Positions 56,522 to 64,000 of a stretch of 64,000 nt of DNA are shown piece after piece; within the stretch, counting starts at the first letter, position 1, and each line of letters begins with the position of its first letter. Location: contig NC_014623.1 in NCBI RefSeq assembly GCF_000165485.1, positions 10,186,893 to 10,250,892 on the forward strand, in the 5' to 3' direction. Origin of the DNA: Stigmatella aurantiaca DW4/3-1 (lineage in GTDB: Bacteria; Myxococcota; Myxococcia; Myxococcales; Myxococcaceae). The position numbers and the translations under genes are program-made. The notes beneath the pieces were generated by a model. That model was not told the origin of the DNA, did not search any database, and saw only the letters and a list, made by a program, of their open reading frames with translations.

Positions 56522-59305
56522 CTAGGGGGCCGCGGAGGCTGGCGCCTTTGCCGGAGCTTTCTGTTTTGCCCCCTCGAAATCGCCCGCCTTCACCACGGTG
56601 AGCTTCTTCGGGTCCACGTGCCGCGCGAGCGCCTGGCGCACGTCCTCCGGAGACAGCTTGGCCAGGCGCTGCTCCAGCGCGGCGTCGAAGCCCAGGGTGC
56701 GCCCATAGAACAGGTAGTTGGCCAGCGTCCACACCAGCCCATCGTCCTGCGCCCGCCTGGATTGGCGGTACTCCAACAAACCCGAGCGGGCCTTGGCCAC
56801 CTCTTCGGCGGTAAAGCCTTTCTCCAGCACCTTGCCCAGCTCCTCGCGCAGCGCCCCCTCCAGCCGCGCGGCGTTCTGGGGCGCGTAGATGGCATAAGCG
56901 GTGAATGAACCCACCTCGTCGAGCGGCGACGCGGTGAGTGCGCTGGACACGGTGTAGGACAAACCCTCCTGGTGGCGGATGCGCGTGGCCAGCCGCGAGT
57001 TGAGGAAGCCGCCGCCCAGCATGAAGTTGCCCAACATCAGCGCGGGCCAGTCCGGGTGGTCCTCGCGCAGTTGCACATTGTGCCCCGCCCGGAAGAAGGC
57101 ATTGGCCTTGTCCGGCGTCTCCAACACCAGCGAGCGCGGGGCCGCATCGAGGAACGTCTGCGGCACGCGGGCATACGGGGCAGGGCTCTTCCAGTCGCCG
57201 AACAGCTCGCCCACGAGCGCCTCCAGCGCCGGGGCCTCGAAGTCGCCCACGGCGGCGAGCTCCCCGTTCGAGGCGCCATAGACGTTCCGGTGGAAGGCCA
57301 TCACTTGCTCGCGCGTCACCGCCTTCACCATGCCGATGTTCTCATCCACGGTGGGCACGTAATACGGGTGGCCCTCCGGGTACTGGCCCCCGAGCACCCG
57401 GAGAAAGGCGCTGCCGCCTTGCGTCTCCGGCTCGCTCCGGGACTTCTCCAGCGAGGCCAGCCATTGCTGCTGGAGCAGCGTGAACTCCTGGGCGTCGAAG
57501 GCGGGCTCGCGCAACACCTCGGCCACCAGCCGCAGCACGGCGGGCAGGTTCTCGCGCGGCGTCTCCACGGAGATGGCCGCCCCCAACGGCCCGCCACTCA
57601 CCCCCACGCGGGCCTTGAGCTGATCCAGCGTGTCTTGAATCTGCTGGCGGCTCTTCGTCTTCGTGCCGCGCATGAGCATCGCCGCGGTGGCCTCGCCCAC
57701 CTTCACCTGGCCCTTCACCGCCTCCGCCGTGCCCCAGTGCAGGCTGAGCGCCACCTCCACCATCTGCCCCCGGGTCCGCTTGGGCAGCAGCGCCAGCCGG
57801 AGCCCGCCCACGGGCGCCGGGCGCAGCACGCGGGACTCGATGTGCGCGGGCGATGGATCGAACGCCTCGCCCTGGGTGACGGCCGCCCGGCCCTGGTAGC
57901 CCTGGAGCAGGGCGGCCAGGTCCACGCGCGGGGGCATCTCGGCACGCTCTGGCTTGGGCGTGGGGACGAACTGGCCCAGCGATCGGTTGGAGGGCTTGAG
58001 GTACGCCGCGGCCACGCGGGTGACGTCCTCGGGCTTCACCGCCTCCACGCGATCGCGGTGCAGGAAGAGCAGCCGCCAGTCGCCGATGGCGGCCCACTCG
58101 GACAGGGAGATGGCGGCGTTCTCCGAGTTGTTGAGCAGCAAGTCCACCCCCTTGAGCAGGCTCGTCTTCGCGCGAGCCACCTCCTCGGCGGTGAAGGGCG
58201 TGCGGGCGGCCTCTTCCACCGTCTGGAGCAGCGCGGCGCGGGCGGCCTCCACGCTCTGGCCTTCGCGCAACTGGGCGTTGAACACCAGCATGCCGGGGTC
58301 CTGGAGCTGGAGGTTGGAGGCGCTGGCGCGCACGGCCTTGCGCGTCTCCACCAGGGCCTTGTAGAGGCGCCCCGAGGGCGTGTCGCCGAGCACCTCGGTG
58401 AGCACGTCGATGGCCCCGAAGTCGGGGTGGGCGCCCTCGGGGATGTGGTAGACGGCGGTGAGCGCGGCCGTCTCGCCCACGCGGCGCAGGGTGACTTCGC
58501 GCTCGCCATCCTGGGTGGGCTCCTCGGTGTACGTGCGCGGCAGGGGCTGCGCGGGGCGGGGGAGCTTTCCGAACGAGCCCTGGATGAGCTGGAGCGCCTT
58601 CGCCTCGTCGAAGCGGCCGGCCACCACGAGCATGGCGTTATCGGGCCGGTAGTACTTCCGGTAGAAGGCCTGGAGCCGGTCGATGGGGACGTTCTCCACG
58701 TCCGCGCGGTTGCCGATGGTGGGCTTGCCATAAGGGTGGAAGAGGAAGGAGGCGCCGAGCACCCGGCGCAGGAGCACCGCGTGCGGGTTGTTCTCGCCGC
58801 GCTCCAGCTCGTTGCGCACCACGGTCATCTCGCTGTCGAGGTCCTTCTGGGCGATGAAGCTGTTGACCATGCGGTCCGCCTCGAAGGCCAGGGCCCAGGC
58901 GAGGTTGGCCTCGGAGGAGGGCAGCGTCTCGAAGTAGTTGGTGCGGTCCAGCCAGGTGGTGCCGTTGGGGCGGGCGCCGCGCTCGGTGAGCTCCTGCGGA
59001 ATGCGGGGGTGCTTCGGGGTGCCCTTGAAGAGCAGGTGCTCGAGCAGGTGGGCCATGCCCGCCTCGCCCACCCCCTCGTGCTTGCTGCCCACGAAATAGG
59101 TGACGTTGACGGTGACGGTGGGCTTGGAGGGGTCCGGAAAGAGGACGACGCGCAGGCCGTTGGGCAGGCGGTACTCGGTGATGCCCTCGACGCTCGTCAC
59201 GGGGGCGAGCGTCCCGGCGGGAGCCCTGGCAGCGGGCTTGGCGGCGAGCGCCGGGGAGGCAGCCACCAGGAGGGCGGCCACCAGGGCCAAGGGTGTACGG
59301 CGCAT
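56522..59305 (-). CDS. Secreted M16 zinc metallopeptidase, two-domain
   Basis: A 927-residue pitrilysin-family peptidase. The signal peptide (TPLALVAALLVAASPALAA) is followed by two M16 halves. The first has the inverted zinc motif HLLEH (His86-His90) with the third ligand Glu166 (RNELERGENNP). The second half lacks it, as in the A/B heterodimer fused into one chain. Positions such as GAPRTYTEEPTQ and the central helical linker fit. It cleaves small proteins or peptides outside the cytoplasm. The ATG has GAGG at five bases. It is divergent from sppA. No partner is nearby. Confidence 0.92.
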   Translation of the reverse strand: MRRTPLALVAALLVAASPALAAKPAARAPAGTLAPVTSVEGITEYRLPNGLRVVLFPDPSKPTVTVNVTYFVGSKHEGVGEAGMAHLLEHLLFKGTPKHPRIPQELTERGARPNGTTWLDRTNYFETLPSSEANLAWALAFEADRMVNSFIAQKDLDSEMTVVRNELERGENNPHAVLLRRVLGASFLFHPYGKPTIGNRADVENVPIDRLQAFYRKYYRPDNAMLVVAGRFDEAKALQLIQGSFGKLPRPAQPLPRTYTEEPTQDGEREVTLRRVGETAALTAVYHIPEGAHPDFGAIDVLTEVLGDTPSGRLYKALVETRKAVRASASNLQLQDPGMLVFNAQLREGQSVEAARAALLQTVEEAARTPFTAEEVARAKTSLLKGVDLLLNNSENAAISLSEWAAIGDWRLLFLHRDRVEAVKPEDVTRVAAAYLKPSNRSLGQFVPTPKPERAEMPPRVDLAALLQGYQGRAAVTQGEAFDPSPAHIESRVLRPAPVGGLRLALLPKRTRGQMVEVALSLHWGTAEAVKGQVKVGEATAAMLMRGTKTKSRQQIQDTLDQLKARVGVSGGPLGAAISVETPRENLPAVLRLVAEVLREPAFDAQEFTLLQQQWLASLEKSRSEPETQGGSAFLRVLGGQYPEGHPYYVPTVDENIGMVKAVTREQVMAFHRNVYGASNGELAAVGDFEAPALEALVGELFGDWKSPAPYARVPQTFLDAAPRSLVLETPDKANAFFRAGHNVQLREDHPDWPALMLGNFMLGGGFLNSRLATRIRHQEGLSYTVSSALTASPLDEVGSFTAYAIYAPQNAARLEGALREELGKVLEKGFTAEEVAKARSGLLEYRQSRRAQDDGLVWTLANYLFYGRTLGFDAALEQRLAKLSPEDVRQALARHVDPKKLTVVKAGDFEGAKQKAPAKAPASAAP

Positions 59306-59555
59306 GCGGGCCTCGTGGGTCGGCAGGGAAAGCACGGCGCTTGCAACCCGGTGAACCCTACCGGTCATCCCGGGAAACCACCGTCCTTCCGAAGGGCTGG
59401 AAGCCCCGGAGTGCGGATTGTTCAACAGGCGCGCAGTCCTGGGGCGCCGGCACCCGCGCGTTCAGGAACACCGCCCCCGGGTGGCGATTGGTAGTAAGCA
59501 CCCTTTCCGCGCGGGCCGTTCCATCCATCGCCGGTCCGGGAAGTGCGAGGGATTT

Positions 59556-61352
59556 ATGAAACGCTTCATCGTGGGAGCCCTGGCCGTCATGGGCGCGCTC
59601 TCCCTGCTGTCTGTCGCGGGCCTGGTCCTGCTGCTCATGCTGGCCGCAGCGAGCAAGCCCTCGGTGCCGGGCACCCTGGTGCTGGAGTTGGAGTTGAACG
59701 AGCCCCTGCTGGAGCAGGTGCCGGAGGACTCGCTGGCGGGGGCCTTTGGCCCGAAGCGGGCCACCGTCCGGGACGTGGTGGAGGCCCTGGAGAAGGCGGC
59801 GCAGGACAAGCGGGTGAAGTCGCTGCTGGTGCACATCGACCAGCCCGGCGGGGTCGCGGTGGCGCAGGAGCTGCGGGACGCGGTGAAGGCGTTCCGCGCC
59901 AGCGGCAAGAAGGCCGTGGCCTTCACGGACACCTTCGGCGAGGGGGGCAGCGCCACCGGGGCCTATTACCTGGCCACCGCCTTCGATGAGATTTACATCC
60001 AGCCCTCGGGGGACGTGACGCTCACGGGCATCGCGATGGAGACGCCCTTCGCGCGCGACGCGTTCGCCAAGCTGGGCGTGCAGCCGCGCATCGGCCAGCG
60101 CTACGAGTACAAGAACGCCGTCAACACCTATACCGAGCAGGGCTACACGGCCGCGCACCGCGAGGCCACGGAGAAGTTCCTGGGCAGTCTCTTCGGGCAG
60201 TTGGTGCGCGGCATCGCCGAGGGGCGCAAGCTGAGCGAGGACGAGGTGAAGGGGCTCATCGACCGGGCCCCCCTCTTGGGCCAGGCCGCGCTGGAGGCGA
60301 AGCTGGTGGATGGGCTGCTCTACCGCGACGAGGTGCTGGCCAAGGTGAAGGAGGAGGCGGGCAAGGGCGCCCAGCTGTTGTTCCTGGACAAGTACCTGGA
60401 CCGCACGGGAGGGGCCCGCGAGGAGGGCGAGACGGTGGCGCTGGTGTACGGCGTGGGCGGCATCGTGCGGGGCAAGAGCGAATCCAACCCGTTCGGAGGC
60501 GAGGCCACGTTCGGCGCCGAGAGCGTGGCGCTGGCGCTGCGCAAGGCCTCGGAGGACAAGGAGGTGAAGGCCATCCTCTTCCGGGTGGACAGCCCGGGGG
60601 GCAGCTACGTGGCCAGCGACACCGTGCGCCGCGAGGTGCAGCGCGCCCGGGAGAAGGGCAAGCCAGTCATCGTCTCCATGGCCACCTACGCGGCCAGCGG
60701 CGGTTACTTCGTCTCCATGGGGGCCGACAAGATCGTCGCCCAGCCGGGCACGCTCACCGGCAGCATCGGCGTGTACGGGGGGAAGATGGTGACGGCGGAC
60801 TTCTGGGCGAAGCTGGGCATCAACTTCGAGACCATCTCCCTGGGCAAGGACGCGACGCTGTACAGCACGGACTCGGACTTCACCCCGGAGCAGCAGGCCA
60901 AGAACGACGCCTCGCTGGACCGCGTCTACACGGACTTCACGCAGAAGGCGGCCGAGGGGCGCCACCTGCCGCTGGAGAAACTCCAGGCGGTGGCGCGCGG
61001 CCGCGTGTGGACGGGCGAGGACGCGAAGGAGCTGGGGCTGGTGGATGAGCTGGGCGGCTTCCCCAAGGCGCTGGAGCTGGTGCGCGAGGCGGCGAAGCTG
61101 CCCAAGGACGCGAAGGTGCACCTGCAGGTGTTCCCCCGCAAGAAGCAGCCCGCGGAGGTGATCGCCGACATCCTGGGCGGCGGGGAAGGGGACAACAGCG
61201 AGGACGAGGGAGGCGCCCAGGTGGCGGCGCTCTCGCCCCTCATCCCGGCGCTGGAGCAGACGCGGCAGATGTACCGGCTGGGCGCGCGGCTGGGGCTGTG
61301 GGGGCCCCCGCACGGCACGCTGCAAGCCCCGCTGCCCGAGACGCGGTGGTAA
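59556..61352 (+). CDS. sppA: Signal peptide peptidase SppA (67K type)
   Basis: A 598-residue membrane-anchored peptidase that degrades cleaved signal peptides. The N-terminal membrane segment (IVGALAVMGALSLLSVAGLV) is followed by two homologous domains. The Lys base is Lys186 in RYEYKNAVN (first domain) and the Ser nucleophile Ser381 in YAASGGYFVS (second domain), matching the tandem Ser-Lys dyad of E. coli SppA. LTGSIGVYGGKM and KELGLVDELGG fit the family. The ATG has GAGGG at four bases. It is divergent from the M16 gene, 250 bases apart. Length agrees with the long form. Confidence 0.94.
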   Translation: MKRFIVGALAVMGALSLLSVAGLVLLLMLAAASKPSVPGTLVLELELNEPLLEQVPEDSLAGAFGPKRATVRDVVEALEKAAQDKRVKSLLVHIDQPGGVAVAQELRDAVKAFRASGKKAVAFTDTFGEGGSATGAYYLATAFDEIYIQPSGDVTLTGIAMETPFARDAFAKLGVQPRIGQRYEYKNAVNTYTEQGYTAAHREATEKFLGSLFGQLVRGIAEGRKLSEDEVKGLIDRAPLLGQAALEAKLVDGLLYRDEVLAKVKEEAGKGAQLLFLDKYLDRTGGAREEGETVALVYGVGGIVRGKSESNPFGGEATFGAESVALALRKASEDKEVKAILFRVDSPGGSYVASDTVRREVQRAREKGKPVIVSMATYAASGGYFVSMGADKIVAQPGTLTGSIGVYGGKMVTADFWAKLGINFETISLGKDATLYSTDSDFTPEQQAKNDASLDRVYTDFTQKAAEGRHLPLEKLQAVARGRVWTGEDAKELGLVDELGGFPKALELVREAAKLPKDAKVHLQVFPRKKQPAEVIADILGGGEGDNSEDEGGAQVAALSPLIPALEQTRQMYRLGARLGLWGPPHGTLQAPLPETRW

Positions 61353-61364
61353 CGCCCGGGAGGC

Positions 61365-61622
61365 CTACTTTCCCCGGGAGGCCTCCTTGCACTGGCGGGT
61401 GCACTGCTTCTGCTCCTTCTCGCAGGACTTGAGGCACTCGTCGCTGCCGCCGCCGGCGTACTTCTGACAGATGTCCCGGCACCGCTGGGACTCGTCGTCA
61501 CAGCGCTCCTGGCACGAGGACGGCTCGCGGCGCCGTCCCTCGGCCAGGGCCGGTGCGGTGAACAGCGCGAGCCCCAGGGCGAGGCTCCACGCCAGGGTTT
61601 GAATCCGTGTCTGAATCCGCAT
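61365..61622 (-). CDS. Small secreted Cys-rich protein
   Basis: An 85-residue protein with a signal peptide (LAWSLALGLALFTAPALAEG) and a mature domain with eight cysteines arranged as CQERC, CRDIC, CLKSC and CTRQC, each pair three residues apart. This is the arrangement of helical hairpins joined by disulfides. The ATG 61622 follows GGAGG at five bases. It is convergent with sppA. No family is named. Confidence 0.65.
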   Translation of the reverse strand: MRIQTRIQTLAWSLALGLALFTAPALAEGRRREPSSCQERCDDESQRCRDICQKYAGGGSDECLKSCEKEQKQCTRQCKEASRGK

Positions 61623-61708
61623 CACATCCTCCGAAGGCCCGGGGCCGGAGGGGTGCAGATTAGCCTGACCGGGTGACGGAGCGCGTCATGCCCCCGTCCC
61701 GGCCCCCC

Positions 61709-61903
61709 TCACGGCAGGGGGGACTGGATGACGTAGTAGAGGGAGCCAAAGTAGCGGCTCAAAGCATTGAGCAACTGCACCAGGAAGGGCCAGCCGATGG
61801 TCGTGGCGCCCAGGAGCGCGGCGCTGATGGTGACGTACTCCACCATGGACTGACCACGGCGAGCGCCTGGGGGACGCGGGGTGCTCCGAACCAAACTGCG
61901 CAT
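61709..61903 (-). CDS. Flp/Tad-type small pilin-like protein
   Basis: A 64-residue protein with a basic leader ending in RRGQSMVEYVTIS, followed by a hydrophobic segment (LLGATTIGWPFLVQLLNALS). The GQS-MVEY junction resembles the prepilin cleavage site of Flp/TadE pseudopilins. The ATG has GGAG seven bases upstream. It is the last gene of the cluster with two further pilus-assembly-like genes. It probably forms a fibre or pseudopilus subunit. Confidence 0.7.
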   Translation of the reverse strand: MRSLVRSTPRPPGARRGQSMVEYVTISAALLGATTIGWPFLVQLLNALSRYFGSLYYVIQSPLP

Positions 61904-61948
61904 GTCGTGTCTCCTGGCGTCCTTCATCCGCGTTCTCCGTCCACCAGC

Positions 61949-62797
61949 CTACTCCTGCTGCTCCAGGGTCAAATAGAGCCGCGCCGCCGCGCCTTCCCGC
62001 TGAACCGCCGCGTCGAACCGGCTGCTGCCCCGCCGGAAGGACACCTGGTTGCTTCCCGGCTCCGGCTCGTCCATCACCCACCCCTGGGGCTCCAGGGCCC
62101 CCCGGTAGAAGGCGTTCAGCGCGTTCACCTTCTCCGGCTCCAGGTCCGCGGTGATGACGTAGCGCACCCGGCCCTCTTCCCGGAAGGACAGCACCATGGG
62201 CTCGCCCGCCCCCGGGGGAAGCGAGAGCCCCGCGGGCATGGGCACCGGGTTGTCGAGCAGATCGGCCACCTTGCCCTTGGAGACGAACACGGCCGTCTGC
62301 TGCCCTTGGACCAACACCGACACCGTGTGCATCACCTTGGTGTGGGGCTCCATGTAGCCCACGTAGCCCGCGTTCTCGTTGTAGTTGTGAAAGTAGATGG
62401 GCAGTCCCGCGTCCAGCAGCGAGCCCTGGTAGAAGCCGAGCACTTCCTGCGGCGAGTCCTCCGTCATGAACCACGCCGCGGCCATGGGCGCGTTGGGCCC
62501 CAAGAAGTCCGCCGCCAGCGCCTGGGGGACAGCGCCCTTGTAGGGCGGCAACCCTTGCGTGGCCCGCTGGATGATGTTGCGCTCCGCCTCGGAGATGCCG
62601 GAGGACGCCTGCGCGCTGGAGGGCGCCCGCGAGGAGGCGTTCAGCTCCTGGGTGGCGCTCGTCATCAACGCCTCCAGCCGGGCCTCCTCCCGCTCATGCA
62701 CCTCCCCCTCCCACGCAAAGCCAATCAGCGCGCCCACCACCGCTACCGAGAACAACAACAACCCTGCGCGTGCGAGGGGGGAGAGGCGCTGCGTCAT
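61949..62797 (-). CDS. Pilus assembly-associated membrane protein
   Basis: A 282-residue protein with one N-terminal transmembrane segment (ARAGLLLFSVAVVGALIGFA) and a large extracytoplasmic part. The latter includes AERNIIQRATQGLPPYKGAV and a compact beta domain (VLVQGQQTAVFVSKGKVADL, MVLSFREEGRVRYVITADLE). The ATG overlaps the stop of the TadE-like gene (TGATG). I recognise no named family, but the operon context supports pilus or secretion. It is 45 bases upstream of the small pilin gene. Confidence 0.65.
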   Translation of the reverse strand: MTQRLSPLARAGLLLFSVAVVGALIGFAWEGEVHEREEARLEALMTSATQELNASSRAPSSAQASSGISEAERNIIQRATQGLPPYKGAVPQALAADFLGPNAPMAAAWFMTEDSPQEVLGFYQGSLLDAGLPIYFHNYNENAGYVGYMEPHTKVMHTVSVLVQGQQTAVFVSKGKVADLLDNPVPMPAGLSLPPGAGEPMVLSFREEGRVRYVITADLEPEKVNALNAFYRGALEPQGWVMDEPEPGSNQVSFRRGSSRFDAAVQREGAAARLYLTLEQQE

Positions 62798-63828
62798 CAG
62801 CAACCCGCCGCCTCCTTGCACCCCATGTAATGGTTGCCGCGCGCCTCACCCGTCTTCTGGTGCTGGCTGCCCGCCCCATCTTCCCACGGCGTGGCGAAGT
62901 AATCCGTCGAGCCCTTGTCCTCGGTGATGGACTGCGTCACCTCGCCCCCCGAGGGCAGGGAGACGTTGGGCTGGCTCCCATCCTCATCGCCGATCGTCCC
63001 CAGCAGCTCTCCCTTGAGGGATTGCTTGAACGTCCTGTACTCCTGAAAGACATTCTTGGCGGCGGCGTTGTTCGCATAAACGCTCTCCGCCCGGTCATAC
63101 ACATCGCCGCTGTACGTCCCCGGCTTCACGGCCAGGTCGCCGCCACCGGCGGCATAGTTGAGGGCCATGGGGTCCGTCACGATGGCGAAAAACTGCTTGT
63201 CCAAGTAGTACGCGGTGTCATCGGTGCCCGATTGGGCATTGCCGTGAATCGAGCCTTTGCCCTTCCAGTTCTCCTTGCTCAGTTGCTCCACCTGGGAGAA
63301 CTGCTGGAGGAACGTCTTGGGCATGAGGTAGTTCTCGACGATGGCCTGGGCATGGCACCGGTAGAGCCCGCCCGTGGAGAATTTCCCCTTGTAACGGCCG
63401 AAGTCACTGTCGCTGAAGTCACCCACGCTCTTGTCCACCGCGTCGCACGTCACCTGCTCGGCCCCATCGTTCAGCCAGCAGACATGGCCGCTCAGCGCGT
63501 TGTGGTGGTTCTCCGCGTCACAGTCCTGGGCGTGATCATAGCTGTCGCCGCTCGACTCATGATCGCAGTACAGCAACCGCGCGTTGTGCTGCACGCTCGC
63601 CAAGCCACCCGAGGTGCCGTCCTGCCCCGTCCCGCCCTCGTCCGAGTGGGCGTAGTCCTGGTTCGTCAGGTCCCACGGCGTGGAGGTCACCGTCTCCTGG
63701 ACGTCCGCGGCGTAGCGCAGCAGGTCATCCAGGAAGAGGGCATACATGAACGTGGGGATGATGATGATCATGCTCAGGGCGGCCTCGACCGAGGCGGCAC
63801 CGCGCTGATTCCGGAAGACTAGACGCAT
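62797..63828 (-). CDS. TadE-like pseudopilin-type protein
   Basis: A 343-residue protein whose N-terminus (RNQRGAASVEAALSMIIIIP) has the TadE-type prepilin motif: a basic leader, Gly-Ala and a hydrophobic stem. The remaining 300 residues are extracytoplasmic, with several cysteines (LLYCDHESSGDSYDHAQDCD, HVCW, VTCD) and polar repeats, far longer than a standard TadE of 150-200 residues. It could form a minor pseudopilin or surface adhesin. The ATG has GGAG seven bases upstream. It is followed by two related genes. Confidence 0.72.
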   Translation of the reverse strand: MRLVFRNQRGAASVEAALSMIIIIPTFMYALFLDDLLRYAADVQETVTSTPWDLTNQDYAHSDEGGTGQDGTSGGLASVQHNARLLYCDHESSGDSYDHAQDCDAENHHNALSGHVCWLNDGAEQVTCDAVDKSVGDFSDSDFGRYKGKFSTGGLYRCHAQAIVENYLMPKTFLQQFSQVEQLSKENWKGKGSIHGNAQSGTDDTAYYLDKQFFAIVTDPMALNYAAGGGDLAVKPGTYSGDVYDRAESVYANNAAAKNVFQEYRTFKQSLKGELLGTIGDEDGSQPNVSLPSGGEVTQSITEDKGSTDYFATPWEDGAGSQHQKTGEARGNHYMGCKEAAGC

Positions 63829-63858
63829 GAAGACTCTCCGTGGCTCCGGGCGCAGGGT

Positions 63859-64000
63859 TTACAGCGGCATCTTGGGGGTCGAGGCCAGCTCGGCGGCATC
63901 CGAGTTGCCCGCTTTGTTCAGGACGTTCTCCGCCTCGTTGGGCGTGAACGGGTGCAGCTTGGCGCGCCAGAACGGATTGAACATGTTGGGCGGCTCACTC
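63859..64000 (-). CDS. C-terminal end of a protein in the pilus cluster, partial
   Basis: An open frame from the right edge ends at a stop at 63859. The last 46 residues read PPNMFNPFWRAKLHPFTPNE and then AENVLNKAGNSDAAELASTP, which looks like a C-terminal tail of an envelope or pilus-related protein. The start lies beyond the window. It probably belongs to the same operon as the TadE-like gene, 30 bases downstream. Confidence 0.5.
   Translation of the reverse strand, partial: SEPPNMFNPFWRAKLHPFTPNEAENVLNKAGNSDAAELASTPKMPL

Noticed and set aside
1-64000. tRNA genes, rRNA, CRISPR arrays, riboswitches and intact insertion sequences.
   Set aside because: No cloverleaf-like stretch, regularly spaced repeats, conserved riboswitch core or paired inverted ends were noticed; a tool search could still find weak cases.

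Overview
The window looks like a stretch of a high-GC myxobacterial chromosome, probably suborder Cystobacterineae. This is judged from gene content and not from a database comparison. Pointers are three transmembrane Ser/Thr kinases of myxobacterial type, a bactofilin downstream of parAB, an enhancer-binding protein with a GAHSTA loop, many lipoproteins with Asp/Gly/Pro-rich linkers, RCC1-repeat and ADYC-like secreted proteins, and GC-rich third codon positions. Four perfect parS sites, parA-parB, rsmG, mnmG and three DnaA-box-like sequences suggest that the region lies in the origin-proximal domain.

Layout. 0-1 kb: a RES/Xre toxin-antitoxin pair cut by the left edge. 1.3-3.6 kb: egtB-egtD (ergothioneine). 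3.7-7.9 kb: a minus-strand chromosome segregation block (rsmG, parS cluster, parA, parB, bactofilin, lipoprotein). 8-17.9 kb: a signalling module lying between rsmG and mnmG. It holds an RCC1 lipoprotein, a GAF-AAA+-Fis enhancer-binding protein, a 1265-residue kinase/STAND/FGE fusion and an ADYC-like secreted protein. The two secreted-protein genes each have a GG-N10-GC sigma54-type promoter preceded by the same 20-bp palindrome, so the enhancer-binding protein is a plausible common regulator. 17.9-19.7 kb: mnmG. 19.7-23.1 kb: a decayed defence patch (abiEi plus frameshifted abiEii, broken NACHT NTPase). 23.3-37.6 kb: accessory genes (GntR and LysR regulators, Tat-exported tyrosinase with a small secreted neighbour, TPR, YCII, LysM, a kinase with a Cys-rich tail, an FHA-metallo-beta-lactamase fusion, a TSUP transporter, an AAC(3) family acetyltransferase, an SRPBCC protein). 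38-43.8 kb: three same-strand exported proteins (PstS-like, four-heme cytochrome c, DUF4397-like). 43.8-48.4 kb: a peptidoglycan-binding protein, a GNAT acetyltransferase, and a collagen-like lipoprotein divergent from a tail-collar protein around a large palindrome. 48.6-53 kb: YCII, a decayed copy of the GntR element, an orphan DUF6088 antitoxin with an 18-bp inverted repeat at its start, a sulfite-oxidase-like enzyme and small proteins. 53.1-61.6 kb: a PEGA kinase, a CPCC protein, a double M16 peptidase, SppA and a small Cys-rich protein. 61.7-64 kb: a Tad/TadE-type pseudopilin cluster continuing past the right edge.

I saw no tRNA, rRNA, CRISPR array or intact insertion sequence. Start codons were chosen from Shine-Dalgarno spacing and domain boundaries and are predictions.
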